Origin: Emiliania huxleyi CCMP1516
Lineage: Eukaryota; Haptophyta; Isochrysidales; Noelaerhabdaceae
Direction: 5' to 3'
Length of the DNA: 64,000 bases
Assembly (NCBI RefSeq): GCF_000372725.1
Contig: NW_005198537.1
Coordinates: 291,572-355,571, forward strand
The notes under the pieces were generated by a model that was not told the origin of the DNA, did no database searches, and was given only the letters and a program-made list of their open reading frames with translations. The number at the start of each line of letters is the position of its first letter. The first letter of the stretch is position 1. The position numbers were made by a program, and so were the translations under genes. Below, in pieces: positions 31,184 to 41,799 of the stretch.

Positions 31184-31623
31184 TCGGCGGCCGACGGTGT
31201 CTGACCGCGCTGCACTCGCATCTGCAAAGACACCGCCGCAAATGCCGCCGGACCTGCATCCGGAAGAGCCAGGATTCCGGCTGCCGCCGATGCTCCATCC
31301 CCCGCAACGAGCGTGCGATGCTGCATCACTGCGCCACGAGGCGCAGCAACCTCGACCCGGGTGTTGCTCGAGTCCGCAACGCCCACGGGGCGAATGCTAT
31401 TGCCTGGCCCTATCGCCAAACGGCTCTGCTCCTCCTCTTGTCTGGCAGCAAACGCAAGCTGCGGCACAGGCCGCGTTGGCGCCGAGGAGGCGGCAAGCCT
31501 CAACGCGCCTACCCGTGGCATACCGCCGGATCGGGCCAAGACAAAGGCTGCAGGCGTCGGCCCCGGGTGCTGCGAGGGCCCTCCCGTTGAGGTGTCCATC
31601 TTATGTGCAGTGGGGCTAACACT

Positions 31624-31810
31624 GTAGCGCGTCGGCAGGATCCCCAAAACCGTCGTTTCCCCCCCCAAAATTGAAGTCGACCGCCCAAAGCTGTCCCCCC
31701 CCGCAAACTTTAACCCTCCATAAACATCATTTTGCAGGGGCCGTCGTAAACCCCCCAAAATTGAAGTCGACCGCCCAAAGCTGTCCCCCCCCGCAAACTC
31801 TAAACCACCA
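31624..31810. repeat. Dispersed repeat GTAGCGCGTCGGCAGGATCC, right copies
   Basis: A full copy (31624-31735) and a partial tandem copy (31738-31810, from CCGTCGTAAACC) of the repeat at 28787. Directly after it, at 31826-31880, lies a piece of another repeat (GGGGCTCCAGGCCCCAAAT to GAGTTGTTTGGTATTG) also found at 12395-12435 and, in part, at 63789-63855. Confidence 0.8.
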
Positions 31811-31880
31811 GAAACTACACAAAACAGGGGCTCCAGGCCCCAAATGACGTGTGAGTGTTAGAGTTGTTTGGTATTGGCTA

Positions 31881-33915
31881 TTGCTATCAGTAACCAGCCT
31901 CCGGCGGGGCCCCCCGCTACCATCCAAACCCGAGTACCGGTCTACAATCATAGATAGAGGCTCAAGTGTGACAGAAGTGTCGCTGTCCACATAGACATAT
32001 ACACATACACAAAGCAACTCTCACGACACACGGGCACCGGGTGGAGCGGCGGCGGCGGCGGCAGCAGCACGCGCGGGCGGACGGATTCGGACGGGGCGGA
32101 GCAGCGACCGCCTGGGCGGCCGCTGCTCTGTCTGCCAGAGCGCGCCGTCTGCGCAGCTCGAGCGCCGTCAGGTGCAGGGAAGCGTGGCGGCGCGGGGACG
32201 CGCGGCGGCGGTGGCGAGCAGGCGAGCGGCCCGCGCGCGGCGAGGCGGACAGGTGATCGGCAGGTGGGTGATGGGCCGGAGAGTGACCGCGCCCAGCGAT
32301 CGGAGGCGAGCCGGTCGTCGCTCGGCCGCAGCTGACCTCGAAGGCGTGCGGAGCGCGACTGTCGGTGTCGGGGGGCGGCCGTCATGTGGCGAGGAGGGAG
32401 GACGACAAGTGCGCGTCGTACGGGTCGCTCTTCATCGGCCAGTCGAGCGGACGGTAGGTCGGTCAAAGTGAGCCGGTGTGCGGTGAGGCCGGCGAGATTC
32501 GTTGCGAGATACGGTTCGCGCCCAAACAAGTTTGGACGCTCGGGGGCCGCAAAATCAAGCCCATGGAAAGGGGTACTGGGGCGGCCAAATTCACACCTCG
32601 CGGGACTACTTATGTTTTCGTAAACGTAGTTGTGGCCCCCCGCTACGTCGCACGAGTGCAACCGGGTAGCGGGGGGCTAAAAATCTCTCTCAATGATCAA
32701 TGTGACGACCAAAACGATCTTGGGGAATCTGTCGGCGTGCCGTCCTCCCATCCCTCCCTTGGATTGTCTGTTTTCTTTCTTTCTTTTTAGGGAATCTGTG
32801 TGCTGTGTGGTGCACGCCCTCCGAGCGGGGGGCGGGGCGGCCCGTAACCCGATGCCAATCATCTGGCCCGCTCTGGGGTGCGCTTCTTGTAGCCCCCCTG
32901 GATGAGGATGTGCGGTTGATGACTGGCGGTCTGCACTCCATCTCCAAGTGCTCCAAGTGCGCATACCATACACATCTTCCGATAAGAAATCGAGCAAGAC
33001 GAGTTAAGGCTAGTTAAGGATGCGCGAAGGGAAGCGAGTCACTCTTCTAACGAGTAACGTAGACATCTCTCTGTGGACTCCCTGTCCCCTGGAGCTACGT
33101 AGGCTTTCCCCACACGCGCACACCGCGGTCGCGCACACCAAGACTCCATGTTCGTACTCTGCTAACTCAAAGTCAAACCGTCACCACGCCATCCCCCGCC
33201 TGGCCCGCCACGCCCCTAAGGCCCCCTAGCCATCTATCCCGCCCCGGAATGCCGAGGGGGGGGGGGGGGGGACTTGGACGTTGGAGTGCAGTTAGCAGCC
33301 CGCTCACATCCAGGGCCGGGGGGCTCTAAAGCCGTAAGATGTAAGAGAACAAAGAACCCTTCTTAAAGAAGCACACCCAGGTCCCAGCGGGCCAGACCCA
33401 GAGAGATCGGGATCGCGGGTTGCGGGGTAAGAGAGCCCTATAGGCCTAGCGCCTAGGCCCTAGCCCTGGCGCCTGGGGCGTGCGGGGTGCGGGGGCTGGG
33501 GGGCGGTCCGCCGGTGGCCGGTGCGCGCGCGTTGCAGCATTGCAGGGCCAAAGGGCCATACTGCGTATAACGTGCTGTGTCGTAAATAAGGTAAACACAC
33601 CGACGGATTGAAGATCCCTCCATACACCAAAAGATCGTGCAGGGCGGGGACACATGTCCCTAAATCCCATCTCGTCTCAGAGTTTGACCTTTTTATTTAT
33701 TTATTTAAGGTAAACACACCGCGGCTACACACGGGTCTCGGGTCTCGCCGTGTTCTCCGAGGGTTTTGGGGGCTCCGCGCTCCGGGCTTCCCCAGCAGCA
33801 GAACGCCCCCTCTACTCGGAGCTATTAAACACCCGACACATGGACACGAGACGACACACACATCACACTCCCACTCGGCGATGGCCTCGCCACTCAGGAT
33901 CCCCCCCCCCCCTCC
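31881..33915. other. Repeat-rich stretch with no gene I can support
   Basis: Two thousand bases with GC-rich, low-complexity frames only. Landmarks: the shared TGTGACGACCAAAACGATCT piece at 32699, a GGGCTAAAAATCTCTCTC motif at 32677, a G run at 33260-33276, and a TTTATTTATTTATTTAAGG block at 33692. The 237-aa minus frame at 31948-32661 is R/P/A-rich and unconvincing. Confidence 0.5.
32717..32800 (-). repeat. Mini-element copy with 9-10 bp flanking direct repeat
   Basis: About 60 bp from CGGCGTGCCGTCCTCCCATC through TTGGATTGTCTG to TTTCTTTCTTTCTTTTTA is flanked by GGGAATCTGT on both sides (about 32717 and 32790). It reads like an intron 3' end (pyrimidine tract, TTTTTAG). It has no coding capacity. 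Confidence 0.65.
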
Positions 33916-36900
33916 TTACTGCAGAGGGAGTTTGGCCAGCGCCTCCTCGACGCGGATCAGGTTGCGCACGGTCGCCTCGTCCTCAGCGCGCGTCTTCGCC
34001 TTGTCCTGCACCTCCTCGAGCAGGCCGGGCGTGTAGGCGACGCCAAAGAGCTCCTCGCCCACCTTGGCCTCGAGCTGGCGGCACAGGTACGTGATGACGA
34101 GCTTGGGCACCGCCTTGGCGACCGCCTGCCGCACGTCGTCAAAGTAGTAGCGCAGCACCGAGCAGGGCTCGCGGTGCGCCCCCTCGCGCTCCATCCGGCG
34201 CAGCAGCGCGCGCGTGACGAAGACGTACGCCTCCTCCATGTCGATCATCTTGCCAATCTCCTCCTCCGTCACGTAGGCGAGCCGGTCGAGGAGCGCGCCC
34301 GCCCGTCCGCGCACCTGCCGGCGGGGCGGGGCGATGGGGTGCGAGGGTGCGAGGGCGCCGCGAGGGGTCACTCCTGTGCGTGCGTGCGTGTGTGTGTGTG
34401 CGCGCGCGTGTGCGTGTGCGTGTGCGTGCGTGTGCGTGCGTGTATGTGTGTGTGTGCGCGCGCGTGTGTGTGTGTGTGCGTGCGCGTGTGTGCGTGTGTG
34501 CGTGGGCGAGGCGCGCACCGCGTCGACCAGGCGAGGGAAGCGGGTGAGCTGCGGGTGCGGCTCCTCGACCACCGCGCGCAGCTCGGCCGTCACCTCGCGC
34601 AGGCAAGCGCAGCACGGCTCGAAGAGGGTGTGCAGCGGCCGGTGCGCCGAGTGCTCGCCGAGCAGCAGCTGGATGACGTCCTTCGGCAGAAAGCCTGCGG
34701 CGCGCACCGAGCAAGGGTCGGCGAGCGGGCCCGGGAGCCGCCCCTCTCTCCAGAGGCCGTCCGCGCGGCACCTCGCGAGAGCTCGTCGTCCATCAGCGAG
34801 CTGCGCCGCGACTGCCGGCGGCGGTGGCCGTGCGTGTCGCTCGGCCTCATAGGGTAGCTCACCGGCGGCGGCGGCGGCGGCGGCGGCGGCTCGCTGCCCC
34901 AGTCCTCCTCGCTGTCGAGCAGGTCGCTCTCGCCTCCTGCGCAGGGCAGGTGCGCGCGGGCCTCGGGCAGGAGGGGAGGGGGGGGGGGGGGGCTCGGCGG
35001 GGCCCGGCGGCGCCGGAGGCGTGCTGCGTGCGCTCGGTGTACACGCCCGAGACGGCGGCGCTCACGCTCGAGGCGGTCAGTCGGCGGTTCGAGTCGGCGG
35101 AGGGGGAGCCGTCGATGGGCGGCAGGTGGCGCGGAGGCTCGTAGACGGGGTCACCGGGCGGGTAGAGCGCCCCGCCGGCCGCGTCGCTCGAGAGGTCGCT
35201 CGAGAGGCCGTACAGGCTGAGCGAGTGGCCGACGCTGCTCGGGCCCGCCAGCGCGCTCTCGGCCCTCTCCTCCCGCTTCGCCGACTCGGAGAGCGCGGGC
35301 GGCGCGAGCTGGACGACCTTGGAGTCTGCGAGGAGGGCGCAGCGCCGCCGGCTGGAGAGTGAGGGCGCGGGGTGACGCCGTGCCGGCCAGAGGGAGGGGG
35401 AGGGAGNNNNNNNNNNNNNNNNNNNNNNNNNNNNNNNNNNNNNNNNNNNNNNNNNNNNNNNNNNNNNNNNNNNNNNNNNNNNNNNNNNNNNNNNNNNNNN
35501 NNNNNNACCACCCTAGGGTTCGGCACGTACTTTCCATCCTCCGGACATTTTGTCTTCACGGTCCTTTTCTGCGTCCGTTGCTGCAAAGTGTGTGACCTGG
35601 TGTCAGACGTGCATCGCGAGGCATGTCTGCGCTACTTTCACGTTCAGGGCTCGTGCCTTTCCCGACCGCAGCGGCTCGGTGTCTTTTCCCATCTTAATTC
35701 GCTTTCCTTTGCCGTCCGTCAGATCTCGCCGGTGTCAAATTCATCTCGTATCGGAGCAAGAAGCACGTTAGGGCGTCCTCCCGTAGCTCCCCTACTCTGC
35801 TCGTACTCGAGGGGGGGAGTCGAGCGCCTGAGCCCTGCAGCATCGAGAAGCCCCACCCCTCGTGGTTGCGCACCGCCTCGTGCACCAGCCGCTCCCACGC
35901 GACCAGGTCCTCGAAGGGGTCGAGCCGGTTCAGCGCCGCCTGCCCGCGAGGGGCACCGGGGCGCAGGTCGGGGAGGGGAGCGGGGGCAGGTGCCGAGTCG
36001 GCTGGGCGGGCGGCCTCGAGCCGCTCGAAGGCGAGCTTGATGCGGTAGCCCGTCGAGCGCGACGCGGAGCGGTGCGCCGTCTCGATCTCGCGCGCCGTGT
36101 GCATCAGCAGCGTGTTGAGAAGCAGGTGGCGCGACGTGTCGTCCGTCGGCACGGACGGCGCCATCGTCGTCAGCCGCCGCTGCGCTCGCTCGCGCATCTG
36201 CTGCGCCTGCGAGGGGGGGGGGTGCAGGGGGCGGGGCCGCTCATTCGCCGGGCTCTCCCTCTCTCGGGGTGCGAGCGAGGCGCCGCCACCTGCTGCAGGA
36301 TGGCCGGCGTGGCTGCGACCAGCTGCTGCAGCGCGGTCGCCGCCAGGAAGGACGCGAGCTGAGGGCTGCCGAGCGACCCGCCGCAGCCGCGCGTGCGCGC
36401 TCGGTTGCCGAGGGGCGAGGTCTGGAAGAAGGCCTGCTCCCCCCCCCGCTCGCCGCCGTTGACGCACACCGCGAACCGGCCTCGCTTCGGCACGACCTCA
36501 GCCGACGCGTTGCCCGACAGAAAGCTGCACACGCGCTCGACGTCCGCATCTCGCGTGGCGAGGTCGGCCTTGGTGAGCACGCCGACGGTGCGCTCGAGGC
36601 GCGGGTCGAGCCGCCGGACCAGCTCGAACGCCTGGTCCGCCTCCAGGTCGCCCGTCGCTTGCGACACCAGCACGATGGTCGCGCGCGGGTTTGCGGCAAA
36701 CGACGCGACGAGATCGCGCAGCTGCTCGCGAATGTCCTCGGGCTGGCCTTGCGAGACGAGCGGCACCGAGGTGAGGCCGGGGAGGTCGATGAGCGACATG
36801 TTGGACAGCCGCGACGACGCGAGCCGCAGCGTGATCGTCTCGCGCGTGATGCTCATCGGGTTTGGGGCGAGCGCGCGGCCGACGGCAGAGATGGCTTGCC

Positions 36901-37517
36901 GGAGCGCCTCCTGCTGCTCTGCCGTCGGGGGCACCGAGAGCTTGAAGGTGCCGCCGGTGGTGCCGCCGCCGCCCCCTCCCTCGAAGCCCGCGTGCGCCGG
37001 AAGCACCGGCCCCAGCTCCGCCAGCAGCGAGTCGGAGCCAGAGTGCTCGAGGACGAGCCGCAGCGGCGCCTGCGTCACCATCCCCGTGCCGGTCGGCATG
37101 AGGTCAAAGCCGGTGAGCGCGTTGATCAGCGACGACTTGCCGGACGACTGCGTCCCAATCACCACCTGCGAGCGCGGCGGACACAGGTCGCGATGGGGCG
37201 CCATGCGAGCGGGTGCGGCGGCGAGACGTGGGCGCTGAGCGCTGCGGCCGGCGGATGGCAAGGCCGAGGTGGCTGCGGCGCACAATGTCGGGCGTGTCGA
37301 GGTCGGAGAGGTTGTCGACGGCGGCGAGCGCGGCGAGCGCCTCGAGGTGCGCCTTGGAGGAGCGACAGAGGCCGCCCGGGGGAGCCCTTGGCGCTGGCTG
37401 CGCCGCCTGCGGTTTCGGCGGCGGCTTGGACTTGCCGGCACGGCGAGGCGAGAGCGCGGAGAAGAAGCCGCCGCGGGGCTTGTTGTTCTCTTGCAGCACC
37501 CTCTCCAGCTGCGGCAT
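33916..37517 (-). CDS. Dynamin-related GTPase (interrupted by assembly gap)
   Basis: GTPase landmarks in order on the minus strand: G1 GTQSSGKSSLINAL, switch PTGTGMVTQAPL, G3 DLPGLTSVP, G4 TKADLATRD. A helical middle/stalk region follows (RRLTTMAPSVPTDDTSRHLL), then a Ser/Pro-rich linker (34.9-35.4 kb) and a C-terminal stalk/GED (DVIQLLLGEHSAHRPLHTLF; EEALAKLPLQ stop). Introns I can place: 37166-37259 (GC, less sure), 36207-36289, 35940-36014 (GC), 34315-34518 (holds a GT microsatellite); others flank the gap. Such GTPases pinch membranes in endocytosis, or divide mitochondria, plastids or peroxisomes. No PH domain is seen, so an organelle-division role is plausible. Exon(s) around 35.4-35.8 kb are uncertain. 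Confidence 0.88.
34375..34505. repeat. Intronic (GT)n/(GCGT)n microsatellite
   Basis: About 130 bp of GT/GCGT repeats wholly inside the last intron of the dynamin gene. Confidence 0.9.
35407..35506. other. Assembly gap (100 N) with abrupt composition change
   Basis: Exactly 100 Ns, probably a scaffold join of unknown size. Bases 35507-35790 on the far side are clearly less GC-rich than the dynamin exons on both sides and have no dynamin character. Confidence 0.95.
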
Positions 37518-37649
37518 CGAATCCGAGAATCGAGCCTGCTACAAGGGCTCGCGCTGCCTTTTTGAACTTGGGGTCGCTCGCTTTAGCCGCGTCCGCGCGC
37601 GCGATTTCTTTTGAAAAAACGCTTGTTGGCGAGCCAAAATGGTGATGTC

Positions 37650-37905
37650 CATTTCAAACTCGGGGCCCACTCCGCTACGTACGCTCCGACCCGAATTTGG
37701 AGGGCAGCCTAGTCCCTAAACTTTAAGGTTTCTGCGCAAAAGCGAAAAGGAGTCGGACACAGGGCGCAGCTCATGCTAAGAGCTAGAAGAGGAGAGAGAG
37801 AGAACAACCACCCTGTCCCGTTATTGCGTACACCAACACCACAAAAGCTCTCTCTCCTGCTCTCCTCTCTCAGGGAGGGGGGGGTCACAACTACCGAGTT
37901 CCGAG
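37650..37905 (-). repeat. Dispersed repeat R, inverted copy
   Basis: Reverse-oriented copy of a repeat of about 350 bp whose fullest form is 52905-53275. It has CTCGGGGCCCACTCCGC, AGTCGGACACAGGGCGCAGC, CCCTGTCCCGTTATTGCG and CAAAAGCTCTCTCTCC, all inverse matches. It starts 130 bp upstream of the dynamin start codon. The 5' end lacks the GCGACGGACGCTTGCGTCC piece seen in other copies. Confidence 0.8.
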
Positions 37906-38074
37906 TCTAGCTGCCACGTACGTTCAAAACCAGGACGGCGGCAGTGATGGTGCTATCACGGGCATGATCCGTGGAAAGTGGAGTGGGTGGTCCGGGATAG
38001 TAGAGCAGGCGCTTTGTGGGTGGCGGGTTATGGGCGGCGGCGTTGCCGTTGGGTGGCCGGCCGAATCGCTGAGC

Positions 38075-38460
38075 CCTGGTGTCGAGGTGTCGAGGCCCGG
38101 TGTCGAGCGAGGGTGTCGAGCTGCTGTCGAGGGGTAGAGCCACTAGTAGAGCCACTAGTAGAGGTGTCGAGGCCTGTCTCGAGGCCTGTCGAGGCCTGTC
38201 TCGAGGCCTGTCGAGGCCTGTCTCGAGGCCTGTCGAGGCCTGTCTCGAGGCCTGTCGAGGCCTGTCTCGAGGCCTGTCGAGGCCTGTCTCGAGGCCTGTC
38301 GAGGCCTGTCTCGAGGCCTGTCGAGGCCTGTCTCGAGGCCTGTCGAGGCCTGTCTCGAGGCCTGTCGAGGCCTGTCTCGAGGCCTGTCGAGGCCTGTCTC
38401 GAGGCCTGTCGAGGCCTGTCTCGAGGCCTGTCGAGGCCTGTCTCGAGGCCTGTCGAGGCT
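38075..38460. repeat. TCGAG-rich satellite: 22-bp unit, about 13 copies
   Basis: From 38164 to 38458 the unit TGTCGAGGCC+TGTCTCGAGGCC (22 bp) repeats almost perfectly. Just before it (38080-38135) are looser GTGTCGAGG units. Frames across it give periodic CLEACRGLS-type peptides and are not genes. Confidence 0.95.
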
Positions 38461-38509
38461 GAAACCATGCTTGTCCGTGTCGAGGAGTGTCGACGGGTGT
38501 GCGGTTACT

Positions 38510-38750
38510 GGACCGTCACGTGTTCAACGTCGTTGAACAGTGTTCAACCACGGCGCTGTTCACAGCGCGCGCGGACGGCCGTTCTGCGAGTCCAGCTGAG
38601 CTGGACTTTTGTAAAGCATGCTTGTGGCAAGTTATAGACGCCACGCTAGTATCGACCTCAGAGACCCAAACCCGAATTAATAATTAAGGCTCAAAGCATG
38701 GTTGAACAACCGTTGAACAAACAGGTTGAACAACGAAAAGAGACTAGTGC
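38510..38750. repeat. GTTGAACA-rich inverted repeats
   Basis: Several copies of GTTGAACA and its complement TGTTCAAC lie at 38519-38560 and 38700-38745, including TTCAACGTCGTTGAA. They can pair with one another across 150 bp. Function is unknown. Confidence 0.5.
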
Positions 38751-39154
38751 GACCGCTAGACGGCGGTCTCCGCCGGCCCCAAGGCTGCCCAGCCCCAGTA
38801 CCACACCGGCCACGTAGACCGTAGCGCTGGAGTTGGTCAGTGAGGCACTAGACGGGCTACGGAACCATGCGCGCGCCGGCCGGATAGGCTGCGCGCAGGG
38901 GCCGCGCCGCCTCGATTTCGCATCTCCGCGACCGACTGAGGGGCCAGCTCGCCCGGCGACAAGCCCAGCCATCGCCCAGCGCCCCGTATCGACGGAGGGC
39001 ACGCAAAAAACCCGCACCTACGACTAGGGTGAGCCCGTGAGGGCGTCGGTGTCGGCCGCGGGCGGGCTGCGAGGAGGGCGCGGGTGGGAGCATGGGAGAT
39101 GCACCACCGCTCGACGAAGACGCGCCCGCCGAAGCCCCACCTTGTGACGGTGCC

Positions 39155-39692
39155 CTGGCAAAATCGTCCCGATTTCGATGCGCGATTTAGCTAAGTCCCA
39201 GAGCCGTTTACGCATGAGCGGGCCCCCTCACCAGCCTAGGGCTCGCGCTTCTGGCCCGAGGTGTCGCCGCTGCCTCCCGCGCCCTCCGGCGCCTGCTGCT
39301 ACTGCCGGTCGGCCGGTCGGGTCCGCGCGATGGCTCCATCCTCGAGACGTAGCGGTCGCTGAGCGCTTTCTCGACCGCTACGTCTTCCAGTGCACCCACC
39401 CACCGCGACCCTCGAACCTGCGCTGCGCGGCGCAGTTGCTGCCGAGCGAGACGCCCCCGCCCGCGCAGGGGCGGCATCACCAGACGCTACCGCATGGCCG
39501 AGCAGCGAGCAGTGTGTGCCGCAGTGCCCGTCCGGGCCCTCTTGCAGCTGCCTCTATTGGGCGTAAACCGCGGATATAAGGGTCTATACGGAGGTGGGTG
39601 GCCTCTTAGAGGTATGGGAGCCGCTGGCACCGCGCTGGGCGCCGCGGATGCACGTACGAACGAACATTATGAAATCGGGACGATTTTGACCC
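39155..39692. mobile_element. Possible TIR element, about 535 bp
   Basis: CAAAATCGTCCCGATTTC at about 39157 and GAAATCGGGACGATTTTG at about 39671 are exact inverted matches of 18 bp. Internal frames are unconvincing. I could not see a clear target duplication. The rest of 38750-40215 holds no supportable gene; 39880-40150 is notably AT-richer. Confidence 0.45.
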
Positions 39693-40214
39693 AAAAATCA
39701 CAAGGTGTGCTTGCGGAGGATGGTCGATCCTCACCTACTAGCGTCGGGCGTGTGCGAAAAAGAGCGTAAATCGGAGCTCAACTCGCGCGCGGCTGGGAAA
39801 GGGGTGTGGCACCCCTCCGAAGGCGCCTCGCGAGGAGCTGCTGCTGCCTCCAAACGCGCTCAGCGTCGCCGCCGCTGCCATCGTCGCCGTTGCAGCGTCG
39901 CCAGTGCGCACAATGGCACAAAGGTCAAAGCGCAATGGACCACAGGTCCACACTCATGGCACAAGCTCACTGGTGTGAGGACTCATTGCCACTGTACAAG
40001 GTGCTGTGCAGCACCTGAGGGCTACCTGAGTACTGCCATGGTTGCTACATTGGTCATTGCAGGGGTGCAACTGAGCTGCAACTTGCACTTGAGCTAGAAC
40101 TTGAGAGGCTGCAACTGAGGGATGAAAGTACTGCCAGCCAAGTTTGATTGCTGCTGCAACCCTGATTTTCTAACTCTGTGACTTCAATGGGTCTACACGT
40201 CTCTGCTGTGTTTA

Positions 40215-40440
40215 GGATCATCAGAGGTGTCGAGGTGGTGTCGAGCGGTGTCGAGCGGTGTCGAGCGGTGTCGAGGGGTGTCGAGGTGTCGAGTTTGGCA
40301 CCTTGACACGGACGAGCATGGTCCCAGCCTAGATGGTGTCGAGGGGTGTCGAGGGGTGTCGAGTTGGTCGAGTTGGCATGGGGTGTCGAGGTGTCGAGTC
40401 GGTGTCTAGGTTTGGTGTCGAGGTGTCGAGGCCAGGGCTC
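40215..40440. repeat. GTGTCGAG tandem array
   Basis: Irregular repeats of GGTGTCGAG with spacers of 0-5 bases, interrupted near 40290-40335. It is the same GTGTCGAGG motif as at 38080-38135. Confidence 0.9.
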
Positions 40441-40631
40441 AGCCGAATCGTTAGCGGAGCTCCTCCCTCAAGCTCGATCACGCATGACGCACGTTGAGTG
40501 ACAACGTCGGCGAGCTTCTGGATCAGGTTAGGTTGCTGGAGCACCTCCAACTCCTCCTCTGAGTCAGACACGCCAATGTCGACTGCGCCCTCCTCCTCCT
40601 CCTCCAATTCGCCGACTGCGCCCTCCTCCTC

Positions 40632-41380
40632 CATGGGCTCGATCCAATTCCGCAGCGTGTCGTCCTCAGCGGCGGTGCTGCGCGGGAGGCGGCCGCGGGC
40701 ACGCTGGGCTCGATCAGCGGCTTTCCCTCAAGTTGCGCCGAAAGCACGGATTTGGCGGACGTTCTTGCTTGGTTTCAATTTTACGGATGTCTTGCCACCA
40801 GCTGAAGGCTTGCCCGGCTCACATCGCCGCATTTGTGCACGGTATTCGGATTTTGCTATTTGCTCGTGTTGGCAGTATAGGATTCCTATTGCAGATTTGT
40901 CAATGGTACCGCGTCTGCGACGCGGGCGCCTTGCGTGCAGAGCGGCTCGCAAAAAAAGAAAAAGAAAACGGACAGCCCAAGGGAGGGATGGGAGGCCCGG
41001 CTCGCGGCAACGCTTCGACTTCTTTTCGATTTTTGACCGCGCAAGATATAAAGGGTGGTTATAAGGGCTCTGCCCGCAAGGCGCCCGCGTCGCAGACGCG
41101 GTACCATTGACAAATCTGCGATATACCCCCACACGAGCAAATAGCAAAATCCGAATACCGTGCACGAACTGCGTGATCTGAGCCGTGGACGGGGACAAGC
41201 CTTCAGCTGGTGCCAAGACATTCGTAAAATTGAAGCCAAGAACGTCCGCCATGCGCCAAATCCGTGCTTTCGGGGCAACTGAGGGAAAGCCGCTGATCGA
41301 GCCCAGCGTGCCCGCGGCCGCCTCCCGCGCAGCACCGCCGCTGGGGACCGACACGCTGCGGAATCGGATCGAGTCCATGC
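40632..41380. mobile_element. Foldback with about 310-bp arms
   Basis: Left arm 40632-40944 and right arm 41067-41380 are inverted copies at roughly 85-90 percent identity (for example GGCTCGATCAGCGGCTTTCC against GGAAAGCCGCTGATCGAGCC; TCAATGGTACCGCGTCTGCG against its complement). The loop of about 120 bp holds a pyrimidine-tract mini-element flanked by CGGCTCGC on both sides (40950-40996). Part of the right arm recurs at 52440-52560. A transcript would form a long hairpin. I treat it as a remnant of a larger element. Confidence 0.85.
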
Positions 41381-41799
41381 ACCGGGCAAAGAAGGACGCT
41401 ACAGAAGCGGTTGGAGAGGCAGCCGGCGTCTGCCGTCACAACGAGTCCCAGCGCTGGTTGGACATGCGCGTCGGCTCGCCCGAGGACTGCTATCGCGACC
41501 CTCCCTTCGTGACGCAGCCTCCGACGAGCTCTGCAACCGAGGAGAGTGAGGGTGCGCCTCCCCTCACTTCTGACCTGGCTGCGCACCGCCCCACAAAGCA
41601 CCCCCTCGAGCATCTCTACAAGTACAAGTACAAGGGCGACCTTCTCCAAGTCGTCAACGCGCCCGGCGGCTCCGGCAAGACATTAGCCTTTGCCACCCTC
41701 CTTGCGGAGCAGGAGGAGATCCGCTCTCGGTCGGCAACGTGGCAGCTAGTCGAGAGACTCGGTAGTTGTGACCCCCCCTCTGTGCGGTCTGAGTGGTGA
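41376..41799 (+). mobile_element. Fossil ORF fragment with P-loop NTPase motif
   Basis: Continuing from the right arm of the foldback, a coding fragment runs through QRWLDMRVGSPEDCY and KYKGDLLQVVNAPGGSGKT, a Walker A motif as found in helicase-type ATPases of mobile elements. It ends near TWQLVERLGSCD, where repeat R begins. A related copy with the same end (GTGGCAGCTAGTCGAG) precedes repeat R at 52.4-52.9 kb. The element is broken and I cannot fix the family; a Helitron/Pif1-type helicase is one possibility. Confidence 0.45.

Noticed and set aside
31948-32661. 237-aa minus frame as a gene
   Set aside because: R/P/A/S-rich, ends in repeats, no hydrophobic core or motif.
38164-38458. CRISPR-like regular array
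   Set aside because: Units are contiguous 22-mers without unique spacers and the genome is eukaryotic; it is a satellite.
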